A stretch of 64,000 nucleotides of DNA, taken from assembly GCA_947488085.1 (NCBI GenBank), contig CANKYI010000001.1, positions 620,001-684,000 on the forward strand, given 5' to 3'. Made by a program: the position numbers and the translations under genes. Of this stretch, positions 19,054 to 27,736 are shown in pieces. Position 1 is the stretch's first letter. The number at the start of each line of letters is the position of its first letter. This stretch comes from an uncultured Erythrobacter sp. (GTDB lineage: Bacteria > Pseudomonadota > Alphaproteobacteria > Sphingomonadales > Sphingomonadaceae). Under the pieces are notes generated by a model. That model saw nothing but the letters and a program-made list of their open reading frames with translations, did no database searches and was not told the origin of the DNA.

Positions 19054-19554
19054 ATGAAACTCAATGATATCCGTGACAATGAAGGTGCCCGTAAAGGGCG
19101 TATGCGCAAGGGCCGTGGTATCGGTTCGGGCAAAGGCAAGACCGCTGCTCGCGGCCAGAAGGGCCAAAAGAGCCGTTCGGGTGTGTCGATCAACGGTTTT
19201 GGAGGCGGCCAGATGCCGCTTCACATGCGCCTTCCAAAGCGTGGCTTTAACAACCCATTCGGCAAAGATTATGCCGAAGTGAACATCGGCATGGTCCAGA
19301 AATGGATCGATGACAAAAAGCTCGACGGTAAAAAAGACATCACCGAAGCGGCTCTGCGTGAATGCGGACTGGTTCGTGGTGGCAAAGATGGCGTCCGGTT
19401 GCTGGGCAAAGGCGAGATCAAGGCTAAGGCCAAGTTCGTTGTGACCGGTGCGACCAAAGGCGCAGTTGCTGCGGTTGAAAAAGCCGGCGGCAGCGTCGAA
19501 GTAACCGCTCCGACCAATGCTGAGCTGAAAGCGGCCAAAGCCGCTGCGAAATAA
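19054..19554 (+). CDS. rplO: 50S ribosomal protein L15
   Basis: 166 aa. A late-assembly 50S protein. The start ATG 19054 gives the family start [20 protein letters not shown]; a GTG two codons upstream is less likely. [49 protein letters not shown] and an Ala/Lys-rich end are typical. rpmD lies 0.8 kb upstream behind two terminators, so rplO-secY-adk probably have their own promoter in 18948-19053, which I could not pin down. Confidence 0.97.
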   Translation: MKLNDIRDNEGARKGRMRKGRGIGSGKGKTAARGQKGQKSRSGVSINGFGGGQMPLHMRLPKRGFNNPFGKDYAEVNIGMVQKWIDDKKLDGKKDITEAALRECGLVRGGKDGVRLLGKGEIKAKAKFVVTGATKGAVAAVEKAGGSVEVTAPTNAELKAAKAAAK

Positions 19555-19573
19555 GTCGCAGTTTTCACCTCTT

Positions 19574-19602
19574 GGGCGCGCCTAAACTGTTGGTGCGCGC
19601 CC
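19574..19602 (+). promoter_or_regulatory. Hairpin between rplO and secY
   Basis: GGGCGCGC (19574-19581) pairs with GCGCGCCC (19595-19602). No T-run follows, so termination is unlikely; it may be an mRNA processing or stability element. Confidence 0.4.
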
Positions 19603-19714
19603 CAGATGGTGGAATTGTGCAGGCGGGGGTTCGACAATCGGCCCTGCGGTTCCTATCTAGCCTTGCATGGTCGGATGATCCCGGCTCAAGATTCTAGGAT
19701 CAACGAGAACACAA

Positions 19715-21079
19715 ATGGCATCACGCGCCGATAATATCGCCAGCAATTTGAACCTGGGCAACTTTGCTCAGGCAACCGAACTGCGTCAGCGTATCTGGTT
19801 TACAATCGGGGCGCTCATCGTGTTCCGGTTCCTCAGTTTTGTTCCATTGCCGGGGATCAACCCGTTGGCGTTGGATCGTCTTGCCGAGCAATCGCAGGGC
19901 ACGATCGTGGACATGTTCAACATGTTCACCGGCGGCGCGCTGGCCAACATGAGCCTGATCGCTTTGGGCGTGATGCCTTATATTACCGCTTCGATTGTGG
20001 TTCAGATGGCTTCGGCTCTGCACCCAACGCTCGCTGCGTTGAAAAAAGAAGGCGCGACAGGACGGCAGAAGCTGAACCAGTATACGCGCTACGGAACAGT
20101 GTTTTTGTGCGCGATCCAGGGCTGGTTCCTTGCCACCGGGCTTGAGACATTCGCCAGCAATGCGGGCATCGCGGCAGTGGTCGATCCGGGCTATATGTTC
20201 CGCGTTGGCGCAGTCATCAGTCTGGTCGGCGGAACCATGTTCCTGCTGTGGTTGGGTGAACAGATTACCTCTCGCGGTATCGGCAACGGTGTGTCGCTGA
20301 TCATTATGGCGGGCATTGTGGCTCAGTTCCCCGTCTTCGCCAGCAACATGTTCGAAGGTGGCCGCACAGGCTCTATCGCCCCCGGCATCATCATCGGCTT
20401 TTTGGTCATGGTAGTGGTGTTGATTCTCTTGATCAGCTTTGTTGAGCGCGCGCAGCGCCGCCTGCTGATCCAGTATCCCAAGCGTGCAACGCAGCAAGGT
20501 ATGATGCAGGCTGACCGCTCGCACCTTCCTTTGAAGCTCAACACTGCAGGTGTGATCCCACCGATCTTTGCAAGCTCGCTTTTGCTGCTGCCGCTCACGA
20601 TCAGCTCATTCGCAGGCAATTCGGTTGATACAGAGTCCACTTTTGGGTCGACCATTGTGACACTCAACCAATATCTCGCGCATGGTCAGCCGATTTATAT
20701 GCTGCTCTATGCGCTGGGCATTGTGTTCTTCTGTTTCTTCTACACTGCGGTCGTGTTCGATCCTGAGGAGACAGCAGATAACCTTAAAAAGAATGGCGGC
20801 TTCATCCCCGGCATTCGCCCGGGTAAGCGGACGTCGGATTATCTTGAATATGTCCTCACCCGCATCACTGTGGTCGGCGCAATTTATCTGACCGTTGTGT
20901 GTGTGGTGCCCGAATATATGATCGCGCAAACTGGCATTCCGTTGTTCTTGGGCGGAACCAGCCTGTTGATCGTCGTCAACGTCACCGTCGACACGATCAG
21001 TCAAGTGCAGTCACACTTGCTGGCGCACCAATATGGCGATCTTATCAAGAAGGCGAAGTTGAAAGGCCGCATGCGTTAA
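19715..21079 (+). CDS. secY: Preprotein translocase subunit SecY
   Basis: 454 aa, about ten membrane segments. The central channel of the Sec translocon in the inner membrane. LGVMPYITASIVVQM, LNQYTRYGT, GNGVSLIIMAGIVA and GIRPGKRTSDYLEYVL are family strings. The insert between the first helices (PLGINPLALD-like) and plug region look normal. 160 bases after rplO, and 76 bases before adk. Nothing unusual. Confidence 0.97.
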   Translation: MASRADNIASNLNLGNFAQATELRQRIWFTIGALIVFRFLSFVPLPGINPLALDRLAEQSQGTIVDMFNMFTGGALANMSLIALGVMPYITASIVVQMASALHPTLAALKKEGATGRQKLNQYTRYGTVFLCAIQGWFLATGLETFASNAGIAAVVDPGYMFRVGAVISLVGGTMFLLWLGEQITSRGIGNGVSLIIMAGIVAQFPVFASNMFEGGRTGSIAPGIIIGFLVMVVVLILLISFVERAQRRLLIQYPKRATQQGMMQADRSHLPLKLNTAGVIPPIFASSLLLLPLTISSFAGNSVDTESTFGSTIVTLNQYLAHGQPIYMLLYALGIVFFCFFYTAVVFDPEETADNLKKNGGFIPGIRPGKRTSDYLEYVLTRITVVGAIYLTVVCVVPEYMIAQTGIPLFLGGTSLLIVVNVTVDTISQVQSHLLAHQYGDLIKKAKLKGRMR

Positions 21080-21155
21080 AGCATGGGCTTCTGATCAAGC
21101 GATAACAGCGCGTCAGGCAATTCCATCCGACGCGGCAATAGGGGGTTTGCTTCTC

Positions 21156-21800
21156 GTGAACATCATTCTTCTTGGCCCACCGGGCGCTGGCAAAGGCACA
21201 CAGAGTGCAGGGCTGGTTGAACGGCACGGGATGATGCAGCTTTCCACCGGCGACATGTTGCGCGCCGCTGTAAAGGCGCAAACACCAGTAGGGCTGGAAG
21301 CGAAAGCTGTGATGGATGCTGGTGAGTTGGTCTCTGACGAGATTGTTTCCAAGTTGATCGATGACAACCTTGCCGCGCTTGATGCTGGTACGGGCGCGAT
21401 CTTTGATGGCTATCCACGCACGGCAGCTCAGGGTGAGCAGCTTGATGCGATCCTTGCCAAACATGGCCGCACGCTGGACCATGTGATTGAGCTAGAAGTG
21501 AATGTCGACGCGCTGGTTGAGCGGATCACTGGCCGCTATTCCTGCGCCAATTGCGGTGCACTCTATCACGATACGGCCAATGTCCCTGCGAAAGAGGGCG
21601 TGTGCGATGTGTGCGGATCGACCGAGTTCAAGCGTCGTCCTGACGACAATGAGGAAACCGTGCGCACCCGCATGGAGGAGTACCGCGCCAAGACCGCGCC
21701 AATCCTTCCGGGCTATGAGGCACGCGGCATTGTGACGCGGGTCGATGGCATGGCCGATATTGACGCAGTCGCAGGTCAAATCGACGCTGTCCTTGGCTGA
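21156..21800 (+). CDS. adk: Adenylate kinase, Cys4 zinc-lid type
   Basis: 214 aa from the GTG at 21156, ten bases after AGGGGG; the TTG at 21147 is too close to it. Reaction: ATP + AMP = 2 ADP. The P-loop GPPGAGKGTQ (7-16), STGDMLR, FDGYPRT and the RMEEYRAKTAP end are intact. The lid carries CANC and CDVC, spaced C-x2-C-x16-C-x2-C, so it should hold a structural zinc, unlike the E. coli enzyme. Last of the secY-adk pair; a secreted-protein gene separates it from rpsM. Confidence 0.96.
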   Translation: MNIILLGPPGAGKGTQSAGLVERHGMMQLSTGDMLRAAVKAQTPVGLEAKAVMDAGELVSDEIVSKLIDDNLAALDAGTGAIFDGYPRTAAQGEQLDAILAKHGRTLDHVIELEVNVDALVERITGRYSCANCGALYHDTANVPAKEGVCDVCGSTEFKRRPDDNEETVRTRMEEYRAKTAPILPGYEARGIVTRVDGMADIDAVAGQIDAVLG

Positions 21801-21847
21801 TACGCCGCATTCCTCTATTCACGCGCTGAGATAAGAGGATCACGAAT

Positions 21848-22555
21848 TTGCGCCAGTTTTTCCAATTCGCCGCCGCTTTCGCCTTGATTGCAAGCGCGGC
21901 TCCCGCTGCTGCCGAAGTGGTCGCCGCGGATGATGACAGTTTCATCACTCGTGCAGAGGCCATCGTGGAGGCCGATACCAAGGACACATGGCTAGCGCTG
22001 ATTAGTCCCGCGCGCTGGTGGTCAGCAGAGCACACGTGGTCTGCCGATGCTGCAAACCTGTCGCTCACACCGCAAGCCGGCGGCTGCTTTTGTGAGCGCA
22101 TCCCTGAAGTCCAAGACGATAATCGCATCACGCTAGAGGGCAGTGTTGAGCATATGCGCGTCATTCAGGCCTATCCTGAAGTCGCCCTGCGCATGAACGG
22201 CGCCCTTGGTCCGCTGCAAAGTGAGCCTGTGACTGGTATCCTGACCATCGCGATCAGCGAAGTGGAGGAGGGCACACGGGTCGTGTTTGAATACAATGTC
22301 GGCGGATCGATGCGTTATCCGGTCCCAAGCATATCGACCGCAGTTGATGGTGTGATGACTCTGCAACTTGCTCGTTTGGCGGAACTGCTCGGTCAGGTCG
22401 AAGGGCCGCGAGGGGCCTCTGCGCCAGATCCTGCGCCGCCTGAAGACGAGGCGGATGAGCCAGAGGAGCAGATCGAACCCGAAGCGGTGATCGATGAGGC
22501 TCCGAGCGGACCTAGCGTTGACGATGCCTTTGATGATCTTTCCGAGGGTCGATAG
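21848..22555 (+). CDS. Secreted SRPBCC/START-like protein
   Basis: 235 aa from a TTG at 21848 with AGAGGA eight bases upstream. Signal peptide FFQFAAAFALIASAAPAAAE. The mature part has WSAEHTWSADAANLSLTPQA, GGCFCER, HMRVIQAYPEVALRMNGALG and EVEEGTRVVFEYNVGG, the pattern of the helix-grip (SRPBCC) fold. The last 50 residues are acidic, Pro-rich and probably disordered. It lies between adk and rpsM where no gene is expected in the E. coli order. Substrate unknown. Confidence 0.8.
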   Translation: MRQFFQFAAAFALIASAAPAAAEVVAADDDSFITRAEAIVEADTKDTWLALISPARWWSAEHTWSADAANLSLTPQAGGCFCERIPEVQDDNRITLEGSVEHMRVIQAYPEVALRMNGALGPLQSEPVTGILTIAISEVEEGTRVVFEYNVGGSMRYPVPSISTAVDGVMTLQLARLAELLGQVEGPRGASAPDPAPPEDEADEPEEQIEPEAVIDEAPSGPSVDDAFDDLSEGR

Positions 22556-22871
22556 TTTTGAGTCATCTCCAGGCGCTTTGGCCCCTTGAAAGCACCATTT
22601 TCCAACCGATATTGACGGCCTGGCCGATAAAGCGCGCCAAACGGTTGACCCAAAGGACGAATCACCGTAAGCGCGCCGCTCATTCGATATGTTCGAAGTT
22701 TGTCCGGCAGGCGTTGTCTTTAACAGATGTGCCAACCGGATTTTTGCCGTTTACAGGGAATGGGGTCGCACTCACTCCTGAAACCGGAACCGAAAACATA
22801 TCGTTGTTGAGCGTTGAGATGGGGGCACGCGGCCTAGGTCCGCAAATCCCCTGTGGAGCATGGAGAATTAA
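22556..22871 (+). other. Leader region of the alpha operon
   Basis: 316 bases without a gene. A weak promoter candidate is TTGACC, 17 bases, TAAGCG (about 22636-22664). A hairpin at 22822-22851 lies just before the rpsM ribosome binding site. Confidence 0.4.
22822..22851 (+). promoter_or_regulatory. Hairpin just upstream of rpsM
   Basis: GGGG (22822-22825) pairs with CCCC (22848-22851), and GCGG (22829-22832) with CCGC (22840-22843) around a seven-base loop. It ends ten bases before GGAG of rpsM. In E. coli S4 controls this operon at a leader pseudoknot, but rpsD is not part of the operon here, so any regulator is unknown. Confidence 0.45.
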
Positions 22872-23240
22872 GTGGCTCGTATTGCCGGGGTAAATATCCC
22901 CACAAATAAGCGTGTTATTATCGCGCTTACCTATATTCACGGAATTGGCCGCACAACGGCTGTTCAGATTGCCGACAAATTGGGCATCGATCACAGCGTG
23001 CGTGTTCAGGACCTCACCGATGAGGAAGTCCTGCGCATTCGTGAGACCATCGATAGTGATCATCAGGTGGAAGGCGACCTTCGCCGGACAACTGCGATGA
23101 ACATCAAGCGTTTGATGGATCTGCGCACCTATCGCGGCTTGCGTCACCGGAACGGTTTGCCCGTTCGTGGTCAACGTACGCACACCAACGCCCGCACCCG
23201 CAAGGGTAAGGCCAAGCCGATCGCAGGGAAGAAGAAGTAA
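22872..23240 (+). CDS. rpsM: 30S ribosomal protein S13
   Basis: 122 aa from a GTG start at 22872, fixed by GGAG upstream and the family start [20 protein letters not shown]. It bridges the 30S head to the 50S subunit. [40 protein letters not shown] and the Lys-rich end [11 protein letters not shown] are conserved. First gene of the alpha operon. The GTG start may lower translation relative to rpsK. Confidence 0.97.
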   Translation: MARIAGVNIPTNKRVIIALTYIHGIGRTTAVQIADKLGIDHSVRVQDLTDEEVLRIRETIDSDHQVEGDLRRTTAMNIKRLMDLRTYRGLRHRNGLPVRGQRTHTNARTRKGKAKPIAGKKK

Positions 23241-23257
23241 GCACCAATTTATTGGAA

Positions 23258-23286
23258 TGCGAAGGTTTCGGCCTCGCACGCTTTTT
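23258..23286 (+). promoter_or_regulatory. Terminator-like hairpin between rpsM and rpsK
   Basis: TGCGA (23258-23262) pairs with TCGCA (23274-23278), with GG/CC inside, followed by CGC and five T. A full stop here would cut off rpsK and rpoA, so at most it is a partial attenuator. Confidence 0.4.
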
Positions 23287-23317
23287 CCTTCATCCGAATA
23301 TATAAGGAATACGAACA

Positions 23318-23707
23318 ATGGCACGCGAACCCGGCAAAGTAAGGCGCCGCGATAGAAAGAATATTTCTAGCGGCGTTGCGCATATCAATGCCAGCTTTAA
23401 CAACACCATGATCACCATCACCGACGCACAGGGCAATGCTATTAGCTGGTCCAGCGCAGGTATGATGGGCTTCAAAGGCAGCCGTAAGTCCACACCATAT
23501 GCAGCGCAGGTCGCGGCAGATGATGCAGGCAAGAAGGCTGCTGAACATGGCGTCCGCACTTTGGAAGTCGAAGTAAAAGGTCCAGGCTCAGGCCGCGAAA
23601 GCGCGCTTCGGGGTTTGGCAGCGGTTGGTTTCAACATCACCTCTATCCGTGATGTCACGCCGATCCCGCATAACGGTGTGCGCCCTTCCAAGCGCCGCCG
23701 CGTCTGA
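23318..23707 (+). CDS. rpsK: 30S ribosomal protein S11
   Basis: 129 aa, full length. It lies on the 30S platform and contacts the Shine-Dalgarno helix. [40 protein letters not shown] and [24 protein letters not shown] end with KRRRV are conserved, including the Asn-Gly of HNG that can isomerise in E. coli. ATAAGGAATACGAAC precedes the ATG. Confidence 0.97.
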   Translation: MAREPGKVRRRDRKNISSGVAHINASFNNTMITITDAQGNAISWSSAGMMGFKGSRKSTPYAAQVAADDAGKKAAEHGVRTLEVEVKGPGSGRESALRGLAAVGFNITSIRDVTPIPHNGVRPSKRRRV

Positions 23708-23718
23708 TCCGTATGTGA

Positions 23719-23745
23719 GGCGGAAGGCTCCCCGGGGCCTCCGCC
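23719..23745 (+). promoter_or_regulatory. Hairpin between rpsK and rpoA
   Basis: GGCGGA (23719-23724) pairs with TCCGCC (23740-23745), and GGC (23726-23728) with GCC (23737-23739), one bulged A. No T-run. It begins 12 bases after the rpsK stop. Confidence 0.45.
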
Positions 23746-23831
23746 AATCGCCGGGTCCGCCCTTTGTCGTTCTGACATGCGGGCCCGCTTTGAAATTTGA
23801 ACCGCTTAGCTAAGCGAATTAGGGGAAATCC

Positions 23832-24887
23832 ATGTCCGTCAATATGAAGAACTGGCAGGAACTTAAGAAACCCAACGCTCTGGAAATCAAAGAAGGCGGC
23901 GACAAGCAGCGCAAGACGACTTTTGTCGCAGAACCGCTTGAGCGTGGCTTTGGCCTCACGCTCGGCAACGCGCTGCGTCGCGTGCTGCTTTCCTCGCTCC
24001 AGGGTGCGGCGATTACGTCGATCAAGATCGAAAACGTGTTGCACGAATTCTCTTCACTCGCTGGAGTGCGTGAAGACGTGACCGACATCGTTTTGAACGT
24101 GAAGCAAATCGCGCTCAAAATGGAAGGTGAAGGGCCAAAGCGCCTTCAGCTTTCTGTCACCGGTCCGGCCACTGTGAAAGCAGGCGACATCGCAGTTTCT
24201 GGCGATATCGAAGTGATGAACAAGAACCTCGTTCTGTGTCACTTGGACGAAGGCGCGACACTCAACATGGAACTGACCGCGGATGTCGGCAAAGGCTATT
24301 CGCCAGCTGTTGCAAACCGCCCGGCCGATGCGCCGATTGGTCTGATCCCGATTGACTCGCTGTATTCGCCTGTCCGTCAGGTCAGCTACAAGGTTGAGAA
24401 CGCCCGCGTTGGTCAAGAGCTTGACTATGACAAGCTGTCATTGACTGTTGAAACCGACGGCACAGTCGCACCAGAGGACGCTGTGGCTTACGCTGCGCGT
24501 ATCCTGCAGGACCAACTGACTTTGTTCGTCCACTTCGAAGATGGCATCCCGCAGCCGCAATCAGCAATGATCGGTCAGGCAGCCACACCACAAGAAGACG
24601 ATGCAAACCAGCTTAACCGTTACCTCCTCAAGAAGGTCGACGAGCTGGAATTGTCGGTGCGTTCGGCAAACTGCCTCAAGAACGACAACATCATCTATAT
24701 CGGCGATCTGGTTCAGAAGACCGAAGCCGAGATGCTGCGCACACCAAACTTTGGCCGCAAATCCTTGAACGAGATCAAGGAAGTGCTCTCCAGCATGGGT
24801 CTGCGTTTGGGCATGGATATCCCCGGATGGCCGCCTGAAAACATCGAAGAAATGGCCAAGAAACTTGAACAAGAGCTGCTGGGTTAA
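23832..24887 (+). CDS. rpoA: RNA polymerase alpha subunit
   Basis: 351 aa. The N-terminal domain (to about 235) dimerises and holds beta and beta'; [20 protein letters not shown] is its signature. After a linker, the C-terminal domain (about 265-330) has the UP-element and activator helices: [20 protein letters not shown] and [20 protein letters not shown]. The end has a typical alphaproteobacterial extension ([20 protein letters not shown]). 124 bases after rpsK, 93 before rplQ. Confidence 0.98.
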   Translation: MSVNMKNWQELKKPNALEIKEGGDKQRKTTFVAEPLERGFGLTLGNALRRVLLSSLQGAAITSIKIENVLHEFSSLAGVREDVTDIVLNVKQIALKMEGEGPKRLQLSVTGPATVKAGDIAVSGDIEVMNKNLVLCHLDEGATLNMELTADVGKGYSPAVANRPADAPIGLIPIDSLYSPVRQVSYKVENARVGQELDYDKLSLTVETDGTVAPEDAVAYAARILQDQLTLFVHFEDGIPQPQSAMIGQAATPQEDDANQLNRYLLKKVDELELSVRSANCLKNDNIIYIGDLVQKTEAEMLRTPNFGRKSLNEIKEVLSSMGLRLGMDIPGWPPENIEEMAKKLEQELLG

Positions 24888-24897
24888 AACAGGTTTC

Positions 24898-24930
24898 GGC
24901 GGCGCACCTCCCGACCGGGAAAGCGCCGCC
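24898..24930 (+). promoter_or_regulatory. Hairpin between rpoA and rplQ
   Basis: GGCGGCGC (24898-24905) pairs perfectly with GCGCCGCC (24923-24930) around 17 bases. No T-run follows. Confidence 0.5.
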
Positions 24931-24980
24931 AGCTTTGAGCTACCTCGTACGGGCTCTTATCGAACTGAAGGAATACAATT

Positions 24981-25409
24981 ATGCGTCACGGAATTTCGCA
25001 GCGTAAGCTGAGCCGTAAGTCGGGCCATCGTAAGGCTCTTTTCCGCAACATGTCGGCCGCTCTGATTAAGCATGAGCAGATCGAAACGACCCTTCCTAAA
25101 GCGAAGGAATTGCGCCCCTACATCGAAAAGTTGGTCACCTTGGCAAAACGTGGTGGCCTGTCGAACCGTCGTTTGGCGCAAGCGCGCCTGCTCGATGAGA
25201 CACAGCTGAAGAAACTGTTTGGCGAATTGGCAGAGCGTTACAGCGACCGTCAGGGTGGCTACACTCGCATTATCAAGGCCGGCTACCGCGCCAGCGACAG
25301 CGCGCAAATGGCGATCATTGAATTTGTCGAGCGCGACGAAGACGCCAAGGGTCAAGATAGCGGCCCCAACATGGCCGAAGTCGACGAATACGCCGAAGCC
25401 GAAGCGTAA
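24981..25409 (+). CDS. rplQ: 50S ribosomal protein L17
   Basis: 142 aa. [60 protein letters not shown] and IEFVERD are the family marks. The last 20 residues are an acidic tail (ends EYAEAEA) beyond the usual 120 or so. Last gene of the alpha operon, closed by a strong terminator 23 bases on. Confidence 0.97.
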   Translation: MRHGISQRKLSRKSGHRKALFRNMSAALIKHEQIETTLPKAKELRPYIEKLVTLAKRGGLSNRRLAQARLLDETQLKKLFGELAERYSDRQGGYTRIIKAGYRASDSAQMAIIEFVERDEDAKGQDSGPNMAEVDEYAEAEA

Positions 25410-25432
25410 GCGGACACTCAATACGAGGCACC

Positions 25433-25474
25433 AAAAGGGGCTGGCGGAGCAATCCGCTGGCCCCTTTTCTTTTG
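25433..25474 (+). terminator. Terminator of the alpha operon
   Basis: AAAAGGGGC (25433-25441) and GCGGA (25444-25448) pair with TCCGC (25453-25457) and GGCCCCTTTT (25459-25468), followed by CTTTT. Strong Rho-independent terminator that ends the 21-kb ribosomal block. Confidence 0.88.
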
Positions 25475-25500
25475 GGCGGGTGCGGGTAGGGTGCCGCGCT

Positions 25501-26886
25501 ATGAAGAAATTGATCCTCGCCGCAACGACGCTCGCTTTAAGCACAGCAGCTACCGCCCAAAGCGCTCAAGAGCGCCTCGACGAGCGCTACAATCTTGCGC
25601 TGGCTGCGGGGTATAAGGCGCTGATGCTATGCAGCGCTATTGGGCATGCTGAGCAGGGAATCACTCGGCGGACACCAGAAAGTGTGCATGAGTGGGAGCT
25701 GTCGGGCATTCAGGCACCGCTCGATGATATCATTCGCGACCTGCCATTTGAGATCATAAGATTTGGCGAAGGGCAGACAATCAACCGGGTAGAAGTCAGC
25801 TGGACGTCGGACATGCCTCCCCGTGTTGCGGAATTCGGGGCAAATGGCTGCGCAGTCTGGCCCATTGGGAAGGTTCCTCCTGCACCGCTGATCATTACTG
25901 AAGACGATGAAGTGCTTTATCCAAGGATCGGAACGTGGACCGACACTATCGGCGCCTCAAATGCACGTCCAGTGATCGAAGCGGCATTTGATGGAACATA
26001 TGGCGAAAGCACTCGGTCAACGGTTGTTGTAGTGCGTAAAGATGGAGAGGTCGTTGATTGGGTGTGGGAGGAAGGCTTTTCACCTTTTACCCCTCAGCGA
26101 ACGTGGTCGGTCGCCAAGAGTATCGCCTCAACAGTGCTTGGCGCAGCAGTATTTCGAGGCGCGGCGGATGTTAACGCGAGTGCAGGCTTAGGAAACGGCA
26201 GCGACGAGAAACCGCGTGCAGACATAACAATTGATAACGCCCTTCGAATGGCTTCTGGACGCTACTCTAATACTCCCGGTAATCGCACTGACCCTCTTTA
26301 TTGGGGCGGCACGACAGTCGACGAGCGCGCCCAAAACTGGCCCGTGATCCATGCGCCGGGCACTGTCTATCGTTATGCCAACAACGACACTTTGGCCGCG
26401 GTTCAGGCGATTGAGGGAACATTCGAAGAGGTCTCGCCGCGTGACTTGTTGAGAACGATTGGGATGCATGACACAGTTGCCGAGACAGATTGGCAAGGGA
26501 ACTATGTCCTCTCCAGCCAAGTCTGGGCGACAGCGTATGATCTCTCAAAGCTTGGTCAGCTCTATCTCAACGATGGAATTACCGAAGATGGGGCCCGCAT
26601 CCTCCCAGAAGGTTGGATGGACTACGTCTCCGACCCAAGTGGGCCGCAGCCGGAGGGCTCCAATTGGGGCTACGGTGCAGGGTGGTGGACCTTCCGGCGG
26701 CCCGAGGGGAACGTCTTTGAGGGCGTCCCCGACGATGCCTTTGCTGCGCGGGGAAATCGGGGGCAGTATGTCGTTGTCGTCCCCTCTCGTAATGTCGTGA
26801 TTGTGCGTCGCGGCGAAGACATGGTGGGCACTCGCTTTGATATAGCAGCCTTCACCCGCGATGTGCTGGCGGCGTTGCAGGAATAG
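25501..26886 (+). CDS. Periplasmic serine hydrolase, class C beta-lactamase fold
   Basis: 461 aa. Signal peptide KKLILAATTLALSTAATAQ. Nucleophile motif SVAK in TWSVAKSIAST, second motif YAN in VYRYANNDTL, and a third strand near NRGQYVVVVPSRNVVIVRRG. These are the three marks of the class C beta-lactamase / DD-peptidase / esterase family; the start region before the hydrolase domain (about 20-150) is longer than usual. It is 6-aminohexanoate hydrolase- or esterase-like; substrate unknown. The frame extends upstream through rplQ and is rejected there. Own transcript after the terminator. Confidence 0.85.
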   Translation: MKKLILAATTLALSTAATAQSAQERLDERYNLALAAGYKALMLCSAIGHAEQGITRRTPESVHEWELSGIQAPLDDIIRDLPFEIIRFGEGQTINRVEVSWTSDMPPRVAEFGANGCAVWPIGKVPPAPLIITEDDEVLYPRIGTWTDTIGASNARPVIEAAFDGTYGESTRSTVVVVRKDGEVVDWVWEEGFSPFTPQRTWSVAKSIASTVLGAAVFRGAADVNASAGLGNGSDEKPRADITIDNALRMASGRYSNTPGNRTDPLYWGGTTVDERAQNWPVIHAPGTVYRYANNDTLAAVQAIEGTFEEVSPRDLLRTIGMHDTVAETDWQGNYVLSSQVWATAYDLSKLGQLYLNDGITEDGARILPEGWMDYVSDPSGPQPEGSNWGYGAGWWTFRRPEGNVFEGVPDDAFAARGNRGQYVVVVPSRNVVIVRRGEDMVGTRFDIAAFTRDVLAALQE

Positions 26887-26905
26887 GTGCGGCCAGATGC
26901 ACGGC

Positions 26906-26935
26906 TGTTCAGATAAAGCGCCATTTATCTGAACA
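26906..26935. promoter_or_regulatory. Perfect 12-bp inverted repeat, likely operator or weak terminator
   Basis: TGTTCAGATAAA (26906-26917) and TTTATCTGAACA (26924-26935) are exact reverse complements with GCGCCA between. A related half site, TGTTCATCTAAA, lies at 26971-26982, matching ten of twelve bases. It begins 20 bases after the serine hydrolase stop and about 105 before the next start. The arms are A+T-rich and no T-run follows, so an operator is more likely than a terminator. Confidence 0.6.
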
Positions 26936-27039
26936 TAACCTGCAAAGCTCGCTCAGAATCACCTCAGGTTTGTTCATCTAAAAGGGCTTCACAGTGAACG
27001 GGGATGGTCTCCACCACTGAGAACCCGAGGATGAACCCA

Positions 27040-27582
27040 ATGACTGATCTTACAAAGACTCTCACCAAGGGCGCGCTCGGGACTGTCGCGGCTGGCGCGA
27101 TAGCCCTGGCGTCCGCAACTCCAGCTGTGGCGAGTGACCGTCACCGTGATCGCGGAGTTGATGCAGGCGACGTTATTGCTGGCGCTGTAATTATTGGCGG
27201 CATCGCCGCTTTGGCTGGCGCGTTTGACAATGATGATCGCCGTGACCGCCGTTATCGCGACCGGAATTATCGCGGGAACAACCACAATTATCGTGCCAAT
27301 CACAATCGAGGCTATCGCGGCAACGGACAACGCGCAGTTGAGCGGTGTATCCGCAGCGCAGAACGCCAAGCGCGCCGGTTTGGAGGCTATCGTTATGCCG
27401 ACGTGACTCAGATCCGCGACGTTGATCGGACCCGCTATGGTTTCCGCGTACAGGGTCGGATCGAAGTGCAAGGCTCGAACAATTATCGCGGTCGTGACTT
27501 CGATCGGGGTCGGTTCACCTGCTACGTCGAACGCGGCAACCGTGCACAGATCGATTTCCGCGGGATCCGTGGGCTGCGTTGA
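27040..27582 (+). CDS. Secreted Arg/Asn-rich protein, glycine-zipper type
   Basis: 180 aa from ATG 27040 (CGAGG nine bases upstream); an ATG at 27004 would add a non-signal-like stretch. Signal peptide with GALGTVAAGAIALASATPAVAS. Then DAGDVIAGAVIIGGIAALAG, a hydrophobic Gly/Ala/Ile stretch, a middle packed with Arg, Asn and Tyr (DRRYRDRNYRGNNHNYRANH), and a C-terminal domain with AVERCIRSAERQARRFGG and FTCYVERGNRAQIDF (two Cys). Same layout as its neighbour at 27737, so the two are paralogues. Probably periplasmic or outer-membrane associated. Function unknown. Confidence 0.75.
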   Translation: MTDLTKTLTKGALGTVAAGAIALASATPAVASDRHRDRGVDAGDVIAGAVIIGGIAALAGAFDNDDRRDRRYRDRNYRGNNHNYRANHNRGYRGNGQRAVERCIRSAERQARRFGGYRYADVTQIRDVDRTRYGFRVQGRIEVQGSNNYRGRDFDRGRFTCYVERGNRAQIDFRGIRGLR

Positions 27583-27736
27583 TAGCTCGGAATACCACCA
27601 ATGGCGCACCTCATCGGTGATGCCACCCACGCAAAGGGCGGTTCAGGCAAGTGTAAGCCTGGACCGCCTAAGTGCGTATTCATCTATGGGCGAATGGTGG
27701 GCGCTCGCTTTGAAATGTAGAAACAGGAGGGAGCAT

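Noticed and set aside
25219..25500. Upstream extension of the serine hydrolase frame
   Set aside because: It overlaps rplQ and the terminator; the signal peptide at 25501 marks the true start.
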